Shown here one piece after another: positions 13,191 to 20,490 of a stretch of 30,800 nt of DNA. The notes beneath the pieces are model-generated. The model worked only from the letters and a program-made list of their open reading frames with translations. It made no database searches and had not been told where the DNA came from. The DNA lies in IMG/VR virus record IMGVR_UViG_3300010151_000086, positions 1 to 30,800 of that record. One strand, given 5' to 3'. This stretch comes from a virus. The number at the start of each line of letters is the position of its first letter. The first letter of the stretch is position 1. Made by a program: the position numbers and the translations under genes.

Positions 13191-13710
13191 CGGAGGGCCG
13201 CTGGACAATCCGCTCCCGAAGCTGGGCCGCTGGGCATACGAGGCAAAGTACAACGGATGGAGAGGGATGCTTCACTTGGATTCTGGCAAGATGTGGAACA
13301 GACACGGCTCGCCCCTGACCATACGGGATAACTTTGCTGTTGCCATTGCCAAGGCGAAGAACACCTTCAAGGATTACGAGTGGTTGGATTGTGAGGCCAT
13401 GCACATGAGGCACAAGAAGGCCAAGGGTACGCTCGTAGTGCTGGACATAATGAAGGAAGGGGAATACTGGGAGCGCAGGGCAGAGATGGAGAATCACTTG
13501 CCGACCATGCCCATAGGCGAGTTCAAAACCAATGGACTCTTCTGTTCCCACAGGTCTGCGGATGGACAGGGATTGTATGATGAATTACAGGGAGTCGATG
13601 CTGAGTTCTACGAGGGTGTGGTAGCCAAGAAAATTGAAAGCATCTACCCCATACAACTAGAGAATCCTAACAGAGAATTTTCTCAATGGGTAAAACACCG
13701 TTGGGACTAG
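13138..13710 (+). CDS. Minimal ATP-dependent DNA/RNA ligase domain, 190 aa
   Basis: All nucleotidyltransferase motifs of an ATP-dependent ligase are visible. Motif I is AKYNGWRG with the adenylated lysine K37 and R42. RHGSPLT (55-61) corresponds to the RxG region. Motif III is WLDCEAM with E86, motif IV is EGVVAK (159-164) and motif V is WVKHR (184-188). Cellular and phage ligases normally add an OB-fold after motif V; here the protein stops two residues after it, so it is a stand-alone catalytic domain. It could seal nicks poorly, work with a partner, or act on RNA or another acceptor. It is followed by a structured non-coding stretch rather than an OB-fold frame. Confidence 0.7.
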   Translation: MYTTETQTLISYPCRPINGGPLDNPLPKLGRWAYEAKYNGWRGMLHLDSGKMWNRHGSPLTIRDNFAVAIAKAKNTFKDYEWLDCEAMHMRHKKAKGTLVVLDIMKEGEYWERRAEMENHLPTMPIGEFKTNGLFCSHRSADGQGLYDELQGVDAEFYEGVVAKKIESIYPIQLENPNREFSQWVKHRWD

Positions 13711-13882
13711 GGAGTTAGGGAGTAAGGATCGTGGCGCAGCGTCACACCAGCTAGGCATAACTAGCCCCATTACTACGCTGAACGCTTGGAAATCCTGTAG
13801 AACAAAGCCATGTTTTTTTGCTGGTGAATATTTCCGTGGCTTCTATGTTCGCTCCCCTTCTTCTACAAATGAAAGCATAACA
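13711..13882 (+). ncRNA. Structured intergenic element (riboregulator or small RNA candidate)
   Basis: No gene is seen in these 172 bases. Nested pairing gives one long hairpin: 13725-13729 (AGGAT) with 13792-13796, 13737-13742 (CAGCGT) with 13775-13780, and 13750-13754 (GCTAG) with 13761-13765 around the loop GCATAA. A second hairpin pairs 13800-13804 (GAACA) with 13846-13850 and 13805-13810 (AAGCCA) with 13837-13842, 11 bp in total with a 3-base bulge, over a T-rich loop. No T-run follows, so it is not a standard terminator. It lies 33 bases before the next ATG and might control it, or be a separate small RNA. Confidence 0.45.
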
Positions 13883-14389
13883 ATGAAAACAACAACAGAA
13901 AATGTAGGCTATGTCGCTGTTGATTCGGGTCAGTTAATGATCTGTGATCCCTGCTACATAGAGAGCATGTGGAAAGCTGATGCCGAGTACAACAGCGTCC
14001 GCAAGTACAGGTCGAAGGATGGAAACATCTACGCTTACGGAGAAGAAGGCGGCGATATGTTAGGCGATGTTAAAGAAACATTCACGGCATACGACAAGCC
14101 ACTCAAGGCAACAGGCAAGACACCCAACGAACTCATGCAAAGCGGGGATTGGGAACCGATAGACCCTGCTGAATACGACGAGCAAGTTGGTGAGTTCTCT
14201 TATGCTGGTGCAAGCAAGGCAACCTTAACCAAGGATAGGTGTGGGCCGCTTCGTTTAGCGCAAGGACATGAGGGTGCTGGCTTTGCCTTCTCTACCTATG
14301 GTGATGGAATGTACAGCGTCAACGTAACCAAGGATGAGAATGGAATGATAACCAAGGTAGAGATCGTAGTGAAGGAGGAGGCAGCATGA
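13883..14389 (+). CDS. DUF4241-like conserved hypothetical protein, 168 aa
   Basis: YVAVDSGQLMICDPCYI (residues 10-26) and, later, HEGAGFAFSTYGDGMYSVNV recall a conserved family of bacterial and phage proteins (DUF4241-like) of unknown function. The DSGxxxxxDPCY motif and the C-terminal GAGFAFSTxxGDGxYxV motif are both present, so the domain seems complete. First gene after the structured element at 13711-13882. Its stop overlaps the next ATG. Confidence 0.55.
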   Translation: MKTTTENVGYVAVDSGQLMICDPCYIESMWKADAEYNSVRKYRSKDGNIYAYGEEGGDMLGDVKETFTAYDKPLKATGKTPNELMQSGDWEPIDPAEYDEQVGEFSYAGASKATLTKDRCGPLRLAQGHEGAGFAFSTYGDGMYSVNVTKDENGMITKVEIVVKEEAA

Positions 14390-15123
14390 AAAAATACAGA
14401 ACAATAAACACGTTTGAAACACTCGGTGATGAAGTGCCAATAGAACACGACACACTTGATGAGGCGATAGAATGTGCCTTGTCTGGTGCGGATCAAATAG
14501 TTGAAATGATAACTGAAAACACCCCCCCTTACCTCAAGAGGGATGGCGACCACATAGTTATCGAGGAGGAGTACAGGAGCAGTAGTCAGACAGGCTGCTC
14601 GCATGAGGTAGAATGGTGGAATGAACTTTATGAGGATGTAAAAGAGATAGGGAAGTTGCCTGTTGATGGATACAGGGTAGAGGGAGCCGCCCGTTCAGTC
14701 ATAGACCGAGCCGCACGTTCAGTCATAGACCGATTGGTTTCTACCCCTAACTTCAACGGCGAAGCCATCCCTATAGAGATACAAATACTTAATGAGGAAA
14801 GCGGTGAGTACGATTCGCCAGAGTTCCAATCCTATGAGAGAGGCGAAGGGTTCGGGGATAACAGGACGATAAGGGTTAAGTTTGAGGATGGGCCTTTAAA
14901 GGAAGCAATACGAGAAAGCGGGTTATCAAACAATATAGCTCACAGCGAGTTGACCGAAAGAGGCAAGAGAGTTATTCAAATAAAAAAGATTGGCTACGGG
15001 GATAGTGCTTTATCTTTGGTTGAGTATGATGATTTTACCGCCATGATTTACACTAATGGCGACCCTATTGAATGTGAAAGCTGGGAGCATGGCTTGGAAT
15101 TATTGCGGGAGAACCAAGCATGA
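14386..15123 (+). CDS. Hypothetical protein with internal duplication, 245 aa
   Basis: Not recognised. An acidic N-terminal region (about 1-75) is followed by a duplicated octapeptide (AARSVIDR twice, around residues 101-116), encoded by a 24-base tandem repeat, then an acidic mixed-fold C-terminal half (TIRVKFEDGPLKEAIRESG). ATGA overlaps on both sides show it is in the operon from 13883 to 16047. Confidence 0.65.
   Translation: MKKYRTINTFETLGDEVPIEHDTLDEAIECALSGADQIVEMITENTPPYLKRDGDHIVIEEEYRSSSQTGCSHEVEWWNELYEDVKEIGKLPVDGYRVEGAARSVIDRAARSVIDRLVSTPNFNGEAIPIEIQILNEESGEYDSPEFQSYERGEGFGDNRTIRVKFEDGPLKEAIRESGLSNNIAHSELTERGKRVIQIKKIGYGDSALSLVEYDDFTAMIYTNGDPIECESWEHGLELLRENQA
14684..14731 (+). 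repeat. 24-bp tandem duplication within a gene
   Basis: Two adjacent 24-base units (14684-14707 and 14708-14731) differ at one base (C/A) and preserve the frame, doubling the peptide AARSVIDR. It looks like a recent replication-slippage event. Confidence 0.9.
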
Positions 15124-15314
15124 GTGCATACCACATGGAGGCCGCTCTTGTATCCATCAGACATGACATCGAGCGGATCAACGACAAGCAGCAGCTCAAC
15201 CTAATCCTTACCAGCACCTCACCAGAGGCAGAGCAAGGCAGGGTATTGGTCGAGGCAATGAGTCAGTTCTTAAAAGTTATTAACCACGCATTAACGAGAA
15301 AGGAAACAGCATGA
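15120..15314 (+). CDS. Small helical hypothetical protein, 64 aa
   Basis: ATGA overlaps at both ends. The product is almost entirely helical (VSIRHDIERINDKQQLNLIL, then ALTRK at the end), possibly a small coiled-coil or DNA-mimic type protein. No family recognised. The next gene's ribosome site, GAGAAAGGAAACAGC, is a strong version of the one used across the phage. Confidence 0.65.
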   Translation: MSAYHMEAALVSIRHDIERINDKQQLNLILTSTSPEAEQGRVLVEAMSQFLKVINHALTRKETA

Positions 15315-15628
15315 AAGCAGAACAGCTAAAGGATAAGAAGTTCGTTGCCCTCTACCTATCGGAGAGATGGGGTACAGTAGAGCGGTTCAAGATTCAACGG
15401 CACAAGGCAGTCGGCAACTGGTTGTTTGTCAAGTGTCAGGAGAAATACTTCTACGATGAGGATGACTACATTGGCAAGAACCCTACCTATGTCTACCCAA
15501 TCCCCCTGCATAACGGGACGGTGAGCGGAGAAATATGGGACGAGCTTGACCCCGACACATTCGATTGGTCAAAGGTCAAAGAAGTAGCAGACGAGCTAGA
15601 CAAGGATAACCCTGAGCTGAACGACTAA
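15311..15628 (+). CDS. Hypothetical protein, 105 aa
   Basis: Unrecognised. A beta-rich, aromatic N-terminal two thirds (FVALYLSERWGTVERFKIQR, LFVKCQEKYFYDE) and an acidic C-terminus. It starts by overlap behind a strong SD and is followed five bases later by the next gene. Confidence 0.65.
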   Translation: MKAEQLKDKKFVALYLSERWGTVERFKIQRHKAVGNWLFVKCQEKYFYDEDDYIGKNPTYVYPIPLHNGTVSGEIWDELDPDTFDWSKVKEVADELDKDNPELND

Positions 15629-15633
15629 TTATT

Positions 15634-16047
15634 ATGAGTGAAGCAATAAAGTTAACACCAGTAACAACTGCCGCTGGTCAAACAGAAGGAAGGGCAGACT
15701 ACAAGGGTTGCGAGTTGGCGTTCAGTACGGACAGATCAACTTTGCAGATACACAAGGGCGACGAGGTAGAGGTATGGAGGGTTGGTGAGTTCGATTACAA
15801 CGATAGCGCAATGCTTCGGCACAAGGCTCAGTATCTTAATGATACGCTGGGCGAGGATGGGTTGACTGCTGGCTGGGAGGATGAAGATTGGGAGCCGATA
15901 GACGCACACGCTGCTAGGTATCACATTGCCAGCAACCGTGAACTGTGGAGGGAGTACTTCGATCCCGACGAGAACTACACAGACGAGGATTGGAAGAACG
16001 AGCCGGTAGCGGACAGGGTTAAGACAATGGAATCGCTGGCGGTTTAA
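15634..16047 (+). CDS. Hypothetical acidic protein, 137 aa
   Basis: Last plus-strand gene of this block. It is acidic with many Trp/Asp/Glu clusters (GWEDEDWEPIDAHAARYH). The first 65 residues look beta-rich (CELAFSTDRSTLQIHKGDEV). No family recognised. It ends one base before a long inverted repeat and converges on the minus-strand gene. Confidence 0.65.
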   Translation: MSEAIKLTPVTTAAGQTEGRADYKGCELAFSTDRSTLQIHKGDEVEVWRVGEFDYNDSAMLRHKAQYLNDTLGEDGLTAGWEDEDWEPIDAHAARYHIASNRELWREYFDPDENYTDEDWKNEPVADRVKTMESLAV

Positions 16048-16095
16048 CTACCAGAACCAAACCATGTAGTCCTCATCGGGGTAGTCTTCTGGTAG
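16048..16095. repeat. 9-bp inverted repeat between convergent genes
   Basis: CTACCAGAA (16048-16056) is perfectly complementary to TTCTGGTAG (16087-16095), with a 30-base loop. Its position between convergent genes suggests a bidirectional RNA end, although no T-run follows on either strand. Confidence 0.5.
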
Positions 16096-16122
16096 GATGT
16101 CATGCGTGTTTCCACTCTTCAC
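16048..16122 (-). CDS. Possible 24-aa minus-strand micropeptide
   Basis: A GTG-started frame overlaps the end of the larger minus-strand gene by 23 bases and encodes an acidic aromatic peptide ending DEDYMVWFW. That composition is unlike random sequence and the frame ends exactly at the convergent junction. It could also be a frameshifted continuation of the upstream poly-Glu protein. Low confidence. Confidence 0.25.
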   Translation of the reverse strand: MKSGNTHDILPEDYPDEDYMVWFW

Positions 16123-16363
16123 CTTCGTCATCTTCTTCCTCCTCCTCCTCCTCCTCTTCCTCTTCATCTTCGTAGACATACTCACCTTCAGGCAAATCCT
16201 CTGCCGTTGCTGAACCCCACAGCAATTGGTTAAGGTACATCGCCTTGGCTATCTCAACGGAGCCTACGACCTGTGCGTTGGTGAGATCGAACTCCTTGGT
16301 GGAATAGTCAATAGCATTAACCAGCATCTTGACTAGCGCAGCACATTGATCTCCCTTGTCCAT
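16100..16363 (-). CDS. Minus-strand protein with poly-Glu tail, 87 aa
   Basis: This is the only substantial gene I accept on the minus strand. Residues 1-50 look like a real helical domain (MDKGDQCAALVKMLVNAIDY, EIAKAMYLNQLLWGS). Residues about 62-83 are almost all Glu/Asp, encoded by a GAG/GAA-rich run (16130-16175 on the plus strand). Acidic tails of this type can mimic DNA or bind basic proteins. It is transcribed divergently from the HTH-integrase module, and a variant of the TTACCCT motif lies about 30 bases upstream of its ATG. A gene in this position may act in the lysis-lysogeny decision, but no DNA-binding motif is evident. Confidence 0.55.
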   Translation of the reverse strand: MDKGDQCAALVKMLVNAIDYSTKEFDLTNAQVVGSVEIAKAMYLNQLLWGSATAEDLPEGEYVYEDEEEEEEEEEEEDDEGEEWKHA

Positions 16364-16392
16364 CTCCGTATCATTCCACCCCGCTCTCAGGA

Positions 16393-16404
16393 TTCAAGGG
16401 TAAT
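16393..16404 (-). promoter_or_regulatory. Variant TTACCCT motif facing the minus-strand gene
   Basis: Read on the minus strand, ATTACCCTTGAA shares TTACCCT with the plus-strand motif and starts about 41 bases upstream of the ATG at 16363. It would form a divergent promoter pair with the copy at 16435. Confidence 0.35.
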
Positions 16405-16414
16405 ATAAATTCCT

Positions 16415-16445
16415 TTGACACGGGGAATGTTTCCGTTACCCTAAG
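16415..16445 (+). promoter_or_regulatory. Promoter with -35-like TTGACA and GTTACCCTAAG motif (copy 4)
   Basis: TTGACA at 16415-16420 is 16 bases upstream of TACCCT (16437-16442), which sits inside GTTACCCTAAG (16435-16445). This is the only copy with a good -35 box. If TACCCT acts as a -10 element, transcription would begin at or beside the ATG at 16449, giving a leaderless transcript. Confidence 0.55.
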
Positions 16446-16448
16446 TTT

Positions 16449-16970
16449 ATGCGAGCAACACGGTTGTTCTGGGAGAGGGTGCGGGATTTTCCCCCTGTAC
16501 TATGCCGACTCCTGGCTAAACACAATGCTCCACCGAGAACTTGGGAAGCCTTATCGCATGAGGATATTGCCAAGCGCAGTGGGTTGGATGTGCTGGAGAT
16601 AATGGCTTTGTCTAGGCGCACAAGCTGGGACGGGGTGGACTTGATAAGGTTCCGCCAGTTCACACAGGCTTGCGGCATCGACTTTCTTAATGCCAAGCAC
16701 ATGGTAAGAGTAAGGGACTATGTAAGGAAGCGAGGGAGGTTTGCCTATCTAAAGCGCGACCCTCTTTGGGAGTCCTACTATAGCCCGTTGATAAATATTT
16801 GGAGGGATTCTTATGCTAGAAGAACAGGATTGGGAAAAGATTCGGAAACGAGTGGAGGACAACAAGTTCGTTCAGAGCCACACAAGGAAAACAGAGGAAA
16901 AGAAAGAGGAAATCACGGAGAGAGAGGAGAGGAAGAAGCAATTACATCAGGACATAAGGGATTACAATGA
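16449..16970 (+). CDS. HTH DNA-binding protein, 173 aa (C-terminus uncertain)
   Basis: Residues 34-60 (ALSHEDIAKRSGLDVLEIMA) are a good XRE-like helix-turn-helix, so the protein is probably a regulator or a small DNA-binding factor of the integrase module. The middle (IRFRQFTQACGIDFLNAKHM, about 66-85) is helical. The last 50 residues (TGLGKDSETSGGQQVR and on) are low-complexity and overlap the next gene by 158 bases in another frame, so the true functional part likely ends near residue 120. No SD precedes the ATG, which lies immediately after a promoter motif. Target sites are not known. Confidence 0.6.
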   Translation: MRATRLFWERVRDFPPVLCRLLAKHNAPPRTWEALSHEDIAKRSGLDVLEIMALSRRTSWDGVDLIRFRQFTQACGIDFLNAKHMVRVRDYVRKRGRFAYLKRDPLWESYYSPLINIWRDSYARRTGLGKDSETSGGQQVRSEPHKENRGKERGNHGERGEEEAITSGHKGLQ

Positions 16971-17196
16971 CCAGATCAGGCTGCTGAACGGCAAGGTTAG
17001 GTCAGCACAGGTCAACATTAACGCCCAAGACAGGGCTATCCTCGCGAGGCAGAAAAGGATTGCAGAGATTAAGCTGAAGGCAGAGAAGATTAGGGAAGGT
17101 ATAATAGAAAGGCAGGAAGAGATAGCACTTAAAAGAAAGCGAAGAGAGTTTAGGCAGAAAGTATTAAAAAATAAGGTAGCAGAAATATGGAACTAA
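16813..17196 (+). CDS. Coiled-coil protein, 127 aa
   Basis: The ATG at 16813 has an excellent ribosome site (GGAGGG at 16801-16806). From residue 10 on, nearly the whole protein is a charged, heptad-like helix (TEEKKEEITEREERKKQLHQ, then RQKRIAEIKLKAEKI), so a long coiled coil is expected. It overlaps the HTH frame upstream and the integrase start downstream. Known roles of such proteins include scaffolding of DNA complexes, but nothing specific is seen. Confidence 0.75.
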   Translation: MLEEQDWEKIRKRVEDNKFVQSHTRKTEEKKEEITEREERKKQLHQDIRDYNDQIRLLNGKVRSAQVNINAQDRAILARQKRIAEIKLKAEKIREGIIERQEEIALKRKRREFRQKVLKNKVAEIWN

Positions 17197-18038
17197 TAAC
17201 CAAAGCACTAGATAAGTATCTGGAATGGGAAGAAGCAACCGGCAATTCAGATAACACGATCAACAATAAATACTACGAAGTCCACAGGTTTATGGATGAC
17301 ATGGGTATAAAGAAGTTGAGCAAGATAACCGAAGTCACCCTTCATAACTGGATAAATAAAGCAGGAGGGGAAACGACAGCATCAACAAGAAAGTTCAAGC
17401 TCTCTTGCCTCAAGATGTTTCTTAACTATTGCTTGGCCAAAGGTTGGGTGAAGGGAAACCCTGCCATTATGGTTAGGGTAGACATCAGGTCGGTAAGACA
17501 CGCCCAACGAGAGACAAAGAAGAAGCTGGCATTCGACAAGGCAGAGTACCGATACCTGTTGAGCAACTTGGATTGGGCTTGTGACACGGGTAGAAATGAT
17601 GGGCCATGCCCTAACTTTTGGAAGGCCGCTATCGTTATAGGTGTAGAAACTGGACTGAGACTTGGTGACATCATTCAACTGGAGTGGGATTGTTTCACCC
17701 CCAGATCAGTCAATGTATGGACAGACAAGAAGGATAAGCGGGTATCCCTGCCGATGAGTATGGAATTGCGCGAGGCTATCAAGTCCATCAAAAAAACCAG
17801 CAAACACTATCTGTTCCCGGTGCAAAGGTCAGAGTTTCTAGGCGGCAACAGGGCAAAGTATTCCATGCAGTTCAATCGACTGCTCAAGAAGTTGGAGTTC
17901 GAGGGCATGAGTTTCCATTGTACTAGGGTGACTTTTGCTACTTGGGCGAAGAAAGCCGGGGGCAACCTAGCCAAGATTGCAGAAGACTTGGGGCATAGCA
18001 CTACAAATACTACCTCCAAGCATTACATAGCTGGATGA
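17187..18038 (+). CDS. int: Tyrosine recombinase (integrase), 283 aa
   Basis: Site-specific recombinase that would cut and rejoin DNA by a phosphotyrosine intermediate, integrating or resolving the phage genome. The N-terminal core-binding domain (about 1-100) is a SAM-like helical fold. The catalytic domain has the complete set: R158 in ETGLRLGDI, the beta-hairpin lysine near K182/K184, H244-x-x-R247 in FHCTR, H270 in LGHSTT and the nucleophile Y280, three residues from the end. At 283 aa it resembles XerC/D-size enzymes and lacks the arm-binding domain of lambda-type integrases. It overlaps both neighbours. No attP core or arm sites could be recognised in the window. Confidence 0.9.
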   Translation: MELITKALDKYLEWEEATGNSDNTINNKYYEVHRFMDDMGIKKLSKITEVTLHNWINKAGGETTASTRKFKLSCLKMFLNYCLAKGWVKGNPAIMVRVDIRSVRHAQRETKKKLAFDKAEYRYLLSNLDWACDTGRNDGPCPNFWKAAIVIGVETGLRLGDIIQLEWDCFTPRSVNVWTDKKDKRVSLPMSMELREAIKSIKKTSKHYLFPVQRSEFLGGNRAKYSMQFNRLLKKLEFEGMSFHCTRVTFATWAKKAGGNLAKIAEDLGHSTTNTTSKHYIAG

Positions 18039-18697
18039 ACCTGACTAACGGCGAACGCAAAGCGATACACCTTGCATTGGAGGAGGCCAACGGTGTGGTG
18101 GATACAGCGGCCAAGCTCGTCGGCGTCAGCCATTACAAGGTTACGAAGTTAATCAAGACTGACCCAGAGTTTAATGCCAGATGGGGCAACGGGGAGGTCA
18201 AGGTTCCCACCTCAACGGATGTGATCCATCGCCCTGATCCCGCTGATAAGTTTGTAGCCAAGCTCAAGGAGGAGGAGGCCGCACTAGGCAGGGGGCTTGA
18301 GGCCGTGGGTATCAAGGGTGAGTGTAAGCAGGAGGCCATAGCCACATCAGCTTTTGCGGCAGCACACCTCGGCCAGATGAGGCAGATGACCACGGGCGGA
18401 TTGCTCAAGGATTTCATGGAGCTAGGTGTGGTGTTCAGGGAAATTAGGGGTGAACTGGCAGAGGGACAGGAGCAGGATAGGGAGCAGACCTTGTATGATG
18501 CCCTGTTTAATACTGTTAAATTAAGGAACGAGATCAACAGGGAGGTCATCAAGGGTGCGCTGATTGATGCACAGATAAAGCAGAAGTCCGAGGAGCAGCA
18601 AGGGAAGAGGCCATCAGGCAAGCCGGGGTTTGCCCCCATGAATAACATTTTGATTAAGACCGATGGTAAGGTCGAGGTCAGCAAGGATGCCAAGTAA
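18035..18697 (+). CDS. Candidate small terminase subunit, 220 aa
   Basis: It directly precedes the large terminase and overlaps it, as small terminases do. The N-terminus (ERKAIHLALEEANGVVDTAA, then KLVGVSHYKVTKLI) is a probable helix-turn-helix for binding packaging sites. The centre is helical and would oligomerise, and the C-terminus is basic. The family is not obvious from sequence, so assignment rests on position, HTH and size. It would recognise the phage DNA and load the large subunit. Confidence 0.6.
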   Translation: MNLTNGERKAIHLALEEANGVVDTAAKLVGVSHYKVTKLIKTDPEFNARWGNGEVKVPTSTDVIHRPDPADKFVAKLKEEEAALGRGLEAVGIKGECKQEAIATSAFAAAHLGQMRQMTTGGLLKDFMELGVVFREIRGELAEGQEQDREQTLYDALFNTVKLRNEINREVIKGALIDAQIKQKSEEQQGKRPSGKPGFAPMNNILIKTDGKVEVSKDAK

Positions 18698-20198
18698 AAC
18701 CAACCTGTCTGAAGAGGAGATTGAGGCCATTGCTTCTGCTGTAATGGATACTGAACCGGCTCCAGCTCGAACAGAGTGGTATCCTGACCTGAACAAAACC
18801 CAAGAGAAAATTTTTAACGACCCGTCAAAGTATGTGTTGGGATACGGTGAGAAAGGTAGCGGTAAGACGATAGGTTTTGCCCACAAGCTGACCCGACACG
18901 CCTACGAAGAGAACAATGCCCTAGTCCTTATCCTTGCCCCTTCAATCCGTACAGGTGCGGAGGGTATCTGGCATGATCTGGACACGCTGGTACTCCCTCA
19001 ATGGGAGGAAGGCATAGGACTAGAGTACACGGTATCCAAGCTCGACCCCAATACCAAGGACAGACACAGGTGGATACGCAATCGGTTCGGGGGCTGGAGC
19101 AAGTTGCTTCTGGTTTCGATTCCCTACGCAGGGGCAGTCGAGACTAGGATCAAAGGCCCAGCCCCCAGCCATTGCTATGTAGATGAGCTTACCCAATGTG
19201 ATGGAGTGGAATACTTCCGTTACCCTGCGGCCCAGTTAGGTAGGCGCAGAGGGATAGAGGGGCCACAACAATACTGTGCCAGTTGTAACCCTGAAGGCCC
19301 AAGCCATTGGGTTTACAAGCAGTTCTTCGAGGATTGCATAGATGACAAGGGTAAGCGCGACAAGAACTTCAAGATTTACCATGTACCCATGCGGGAGAAC
19401 GCCAAGCGGTTGCCTCCCGGCTATGTCCAGAGTCTTGAAGCTATCCTCAAGTCAGACCCAATTGAGTGGCGCAGACTCATTGAGGGTGAATGGGTGGACA
19501 GGCCCACAGGTGAAGCGTTGTTCAAGGAATACTTCTCGCCTGAACTACACAAGAAAGGGGACGAGATAAGCGGTAAGGGACTCATGCCCAAGCCGGGGCA
19601 TCCCATCATCATAGGGTATGACTTGGGCCAGGTGTACTCTGCCGTGACCTTCCTTCAGATGATACCAACCGAGAGGGGAAACCTTTGGATCGCGTTCGAT
19701 GAGGTGGATTATCTAGGTGAACGCCACCTGTACAAGCGGCTGGCCCAGCAGATAATGAAGCGCATGGACTATTGGAACGAGAAGATGGACACCGAGTTCT
19801 ACTATGAACATATCACCGACTCTAGTGCTATCAACCAATGGCATCCCGGCGGTGAAGGAAGCTACGATAGCTGGGACTTTGAGAGATACAGCGATGGGAG
19901 GATCAGGATGGTTGGATGCCCCAAGGGGCAGGGCAGCGTCGAGGCGAGGGTCAGACTGCTATCAGGCAAGCTCTTTCAGGATGAGTTCTATGTGTCGGCA
20001 ATGTGTACCAACTCTGTGGATATGCTAATGAATCTGGAATCTGACAAGAAAGACCCAACCAAGCCCAAGCGGAGCAAGTATATCCACAAGTTTGACTCCA
20101 TTACCTACCCCATGTTCAAGCTGGATTTGAATAATAACTCAAGGTTGCCGAAGGCAGCGGACGCAAGGCCCAGTTTAATTCATTGCGGAATACCTTGA
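18687..20198 (+). CDS. terL: Large terminase subunit (DNA-packaging ATPase/nuclease), 503 aa
   Basis: The motor that pumps phage DNA into the prohead and cuts the concatemer. Walker A is GEKGSGKT at residues 54-61. Walker B is CYVDEL with the Asp/Glu pair near 166-167. The coupling motif fits CASCNPEG (197-204). The RNase H-like nuclease begins with IIIGYDLGQVYSAV (D312). The start at 18687 overlaps the small terminase by eleven bases and avoids an unlikely basic leader from 18663. Length is normal. The C-terminal nuclease acidic residues after D312 are less clear. It is followed by a promoter motif copy. Confidence 0.9.
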   Translation: MPSKTNLSEEEIEAIASAVMDTEPAPARTEWYPDLNKTQEKIFNDPSKYVLGYGEKGSGKTIGFAHKLTRHAYEENNALVLILAPSIRTGAEGIWHDLDTLVLPQWEEGIGLEYTVSKLDPNTKDRHRWIRNRFGGWSKLLLVSIPYAGAVETRIKGPAPSHCYVDELTQCDGVEYFRYPAAQLGRRRGIEGPQQYCASCNPEGPSHWVYKQFFEDCIDDKGKRDKNFKIYHVPMRENAKRLPPGYVQSLEAILKSDPIEWRRLIEGEWVDRPTGEALFKEYFSPELHKKGDEISGKGLMPKPGHPIIIGYDLGQVYSAVTFLQMIPTERGNLWIAFDEVDYLGERHLYKRLAQQIMKRMDYWNEKMDTEFYYEHITDSSAINQWHPGGEGSYDSWDFERYSDGRIRMVGCPKGQGSVEARVRLLSGKLFQDEFYVSAMCTNSVDMLMNLESDKKDPTKPKRSKYIHKFDSITYPMFKLDLNNNSRLPKAADARPSLIHCGIP

Positions 20199-20200
20199 AT

Positions 20201-20211
20201 GTTACCCTAAA
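20201..20211 (+). promoter_or_regulatory. GTTACCCTAAA motif copy 5
   Basis: Exact motif directly after the large terminase stop, 38 bases before the ATG at 20239. A new transcript starting here would include the acidic protein, the HTH-like gene, portal and scaffold. Confidence 0.55.
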
Positions 20212-20238
20212 ATTGAGTAGTAAACAGGAATGGTCAAC

Positions 20239-20490
20239 ATGACGGACAAAGTAGTTTTAGACCTGGCCGACAACGAGGAGCTGGCTGAGTACATAGGAAG
20301 CAAGGCTCCCGGTGATGAGTGCAAGATGGAAATTACTGCCACATTGGACGAAACAACTGACGAACAGGCTGTCTTCTCCATCAAGGATGTATCTGTGGAA
20401 CACGCCGAAGCAGACTACGAGGAGGAGGCCGAGGATGAAGAAGAATCTCCAGTAATGGCGGTAATGGGCGGCAAAAAAGATAGCTACTAA
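20239..20490 (+). CDS. Small acidic protein, 83 aa
   Basis: The ATG at 20239 has an SD (AGGA nine bases upstream); 20230 is an alternative. The N-terminus (VVLDLADNEELAEYIGSKAP) and middle (MEITATLDETTDEQAVFSIK) form a beta-rich domain, and residues about 55-70 are almost all Glu/Asp/Ala. It lies between terminase and portal, a place where small accessory structural or packaging proteins are often found. No family assigned. Confidence 0.65.
   Translation: MTDKVVLDLADNEELAEYIGSKAPGDECKMEITATLDETTDEQAVFSIKDVSVEHAEADYEEEAEDEEESPVMAVMGGKKDSY

Noticed and set aside
19342-20028. Extra plus-strand frames inside the terminase gene
   Set aside because: They lie in another frame wholly within a well-supported gene and show no start context.
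20473-20479. dnaX-type -1 slippery site (A AAA AAG)
   Set aside because: The -1 frame meets a stop almost at once (TAG at 20481). Only a +1 shift would reach the downstream frame, so a dnaX-like mechanism does not fit.
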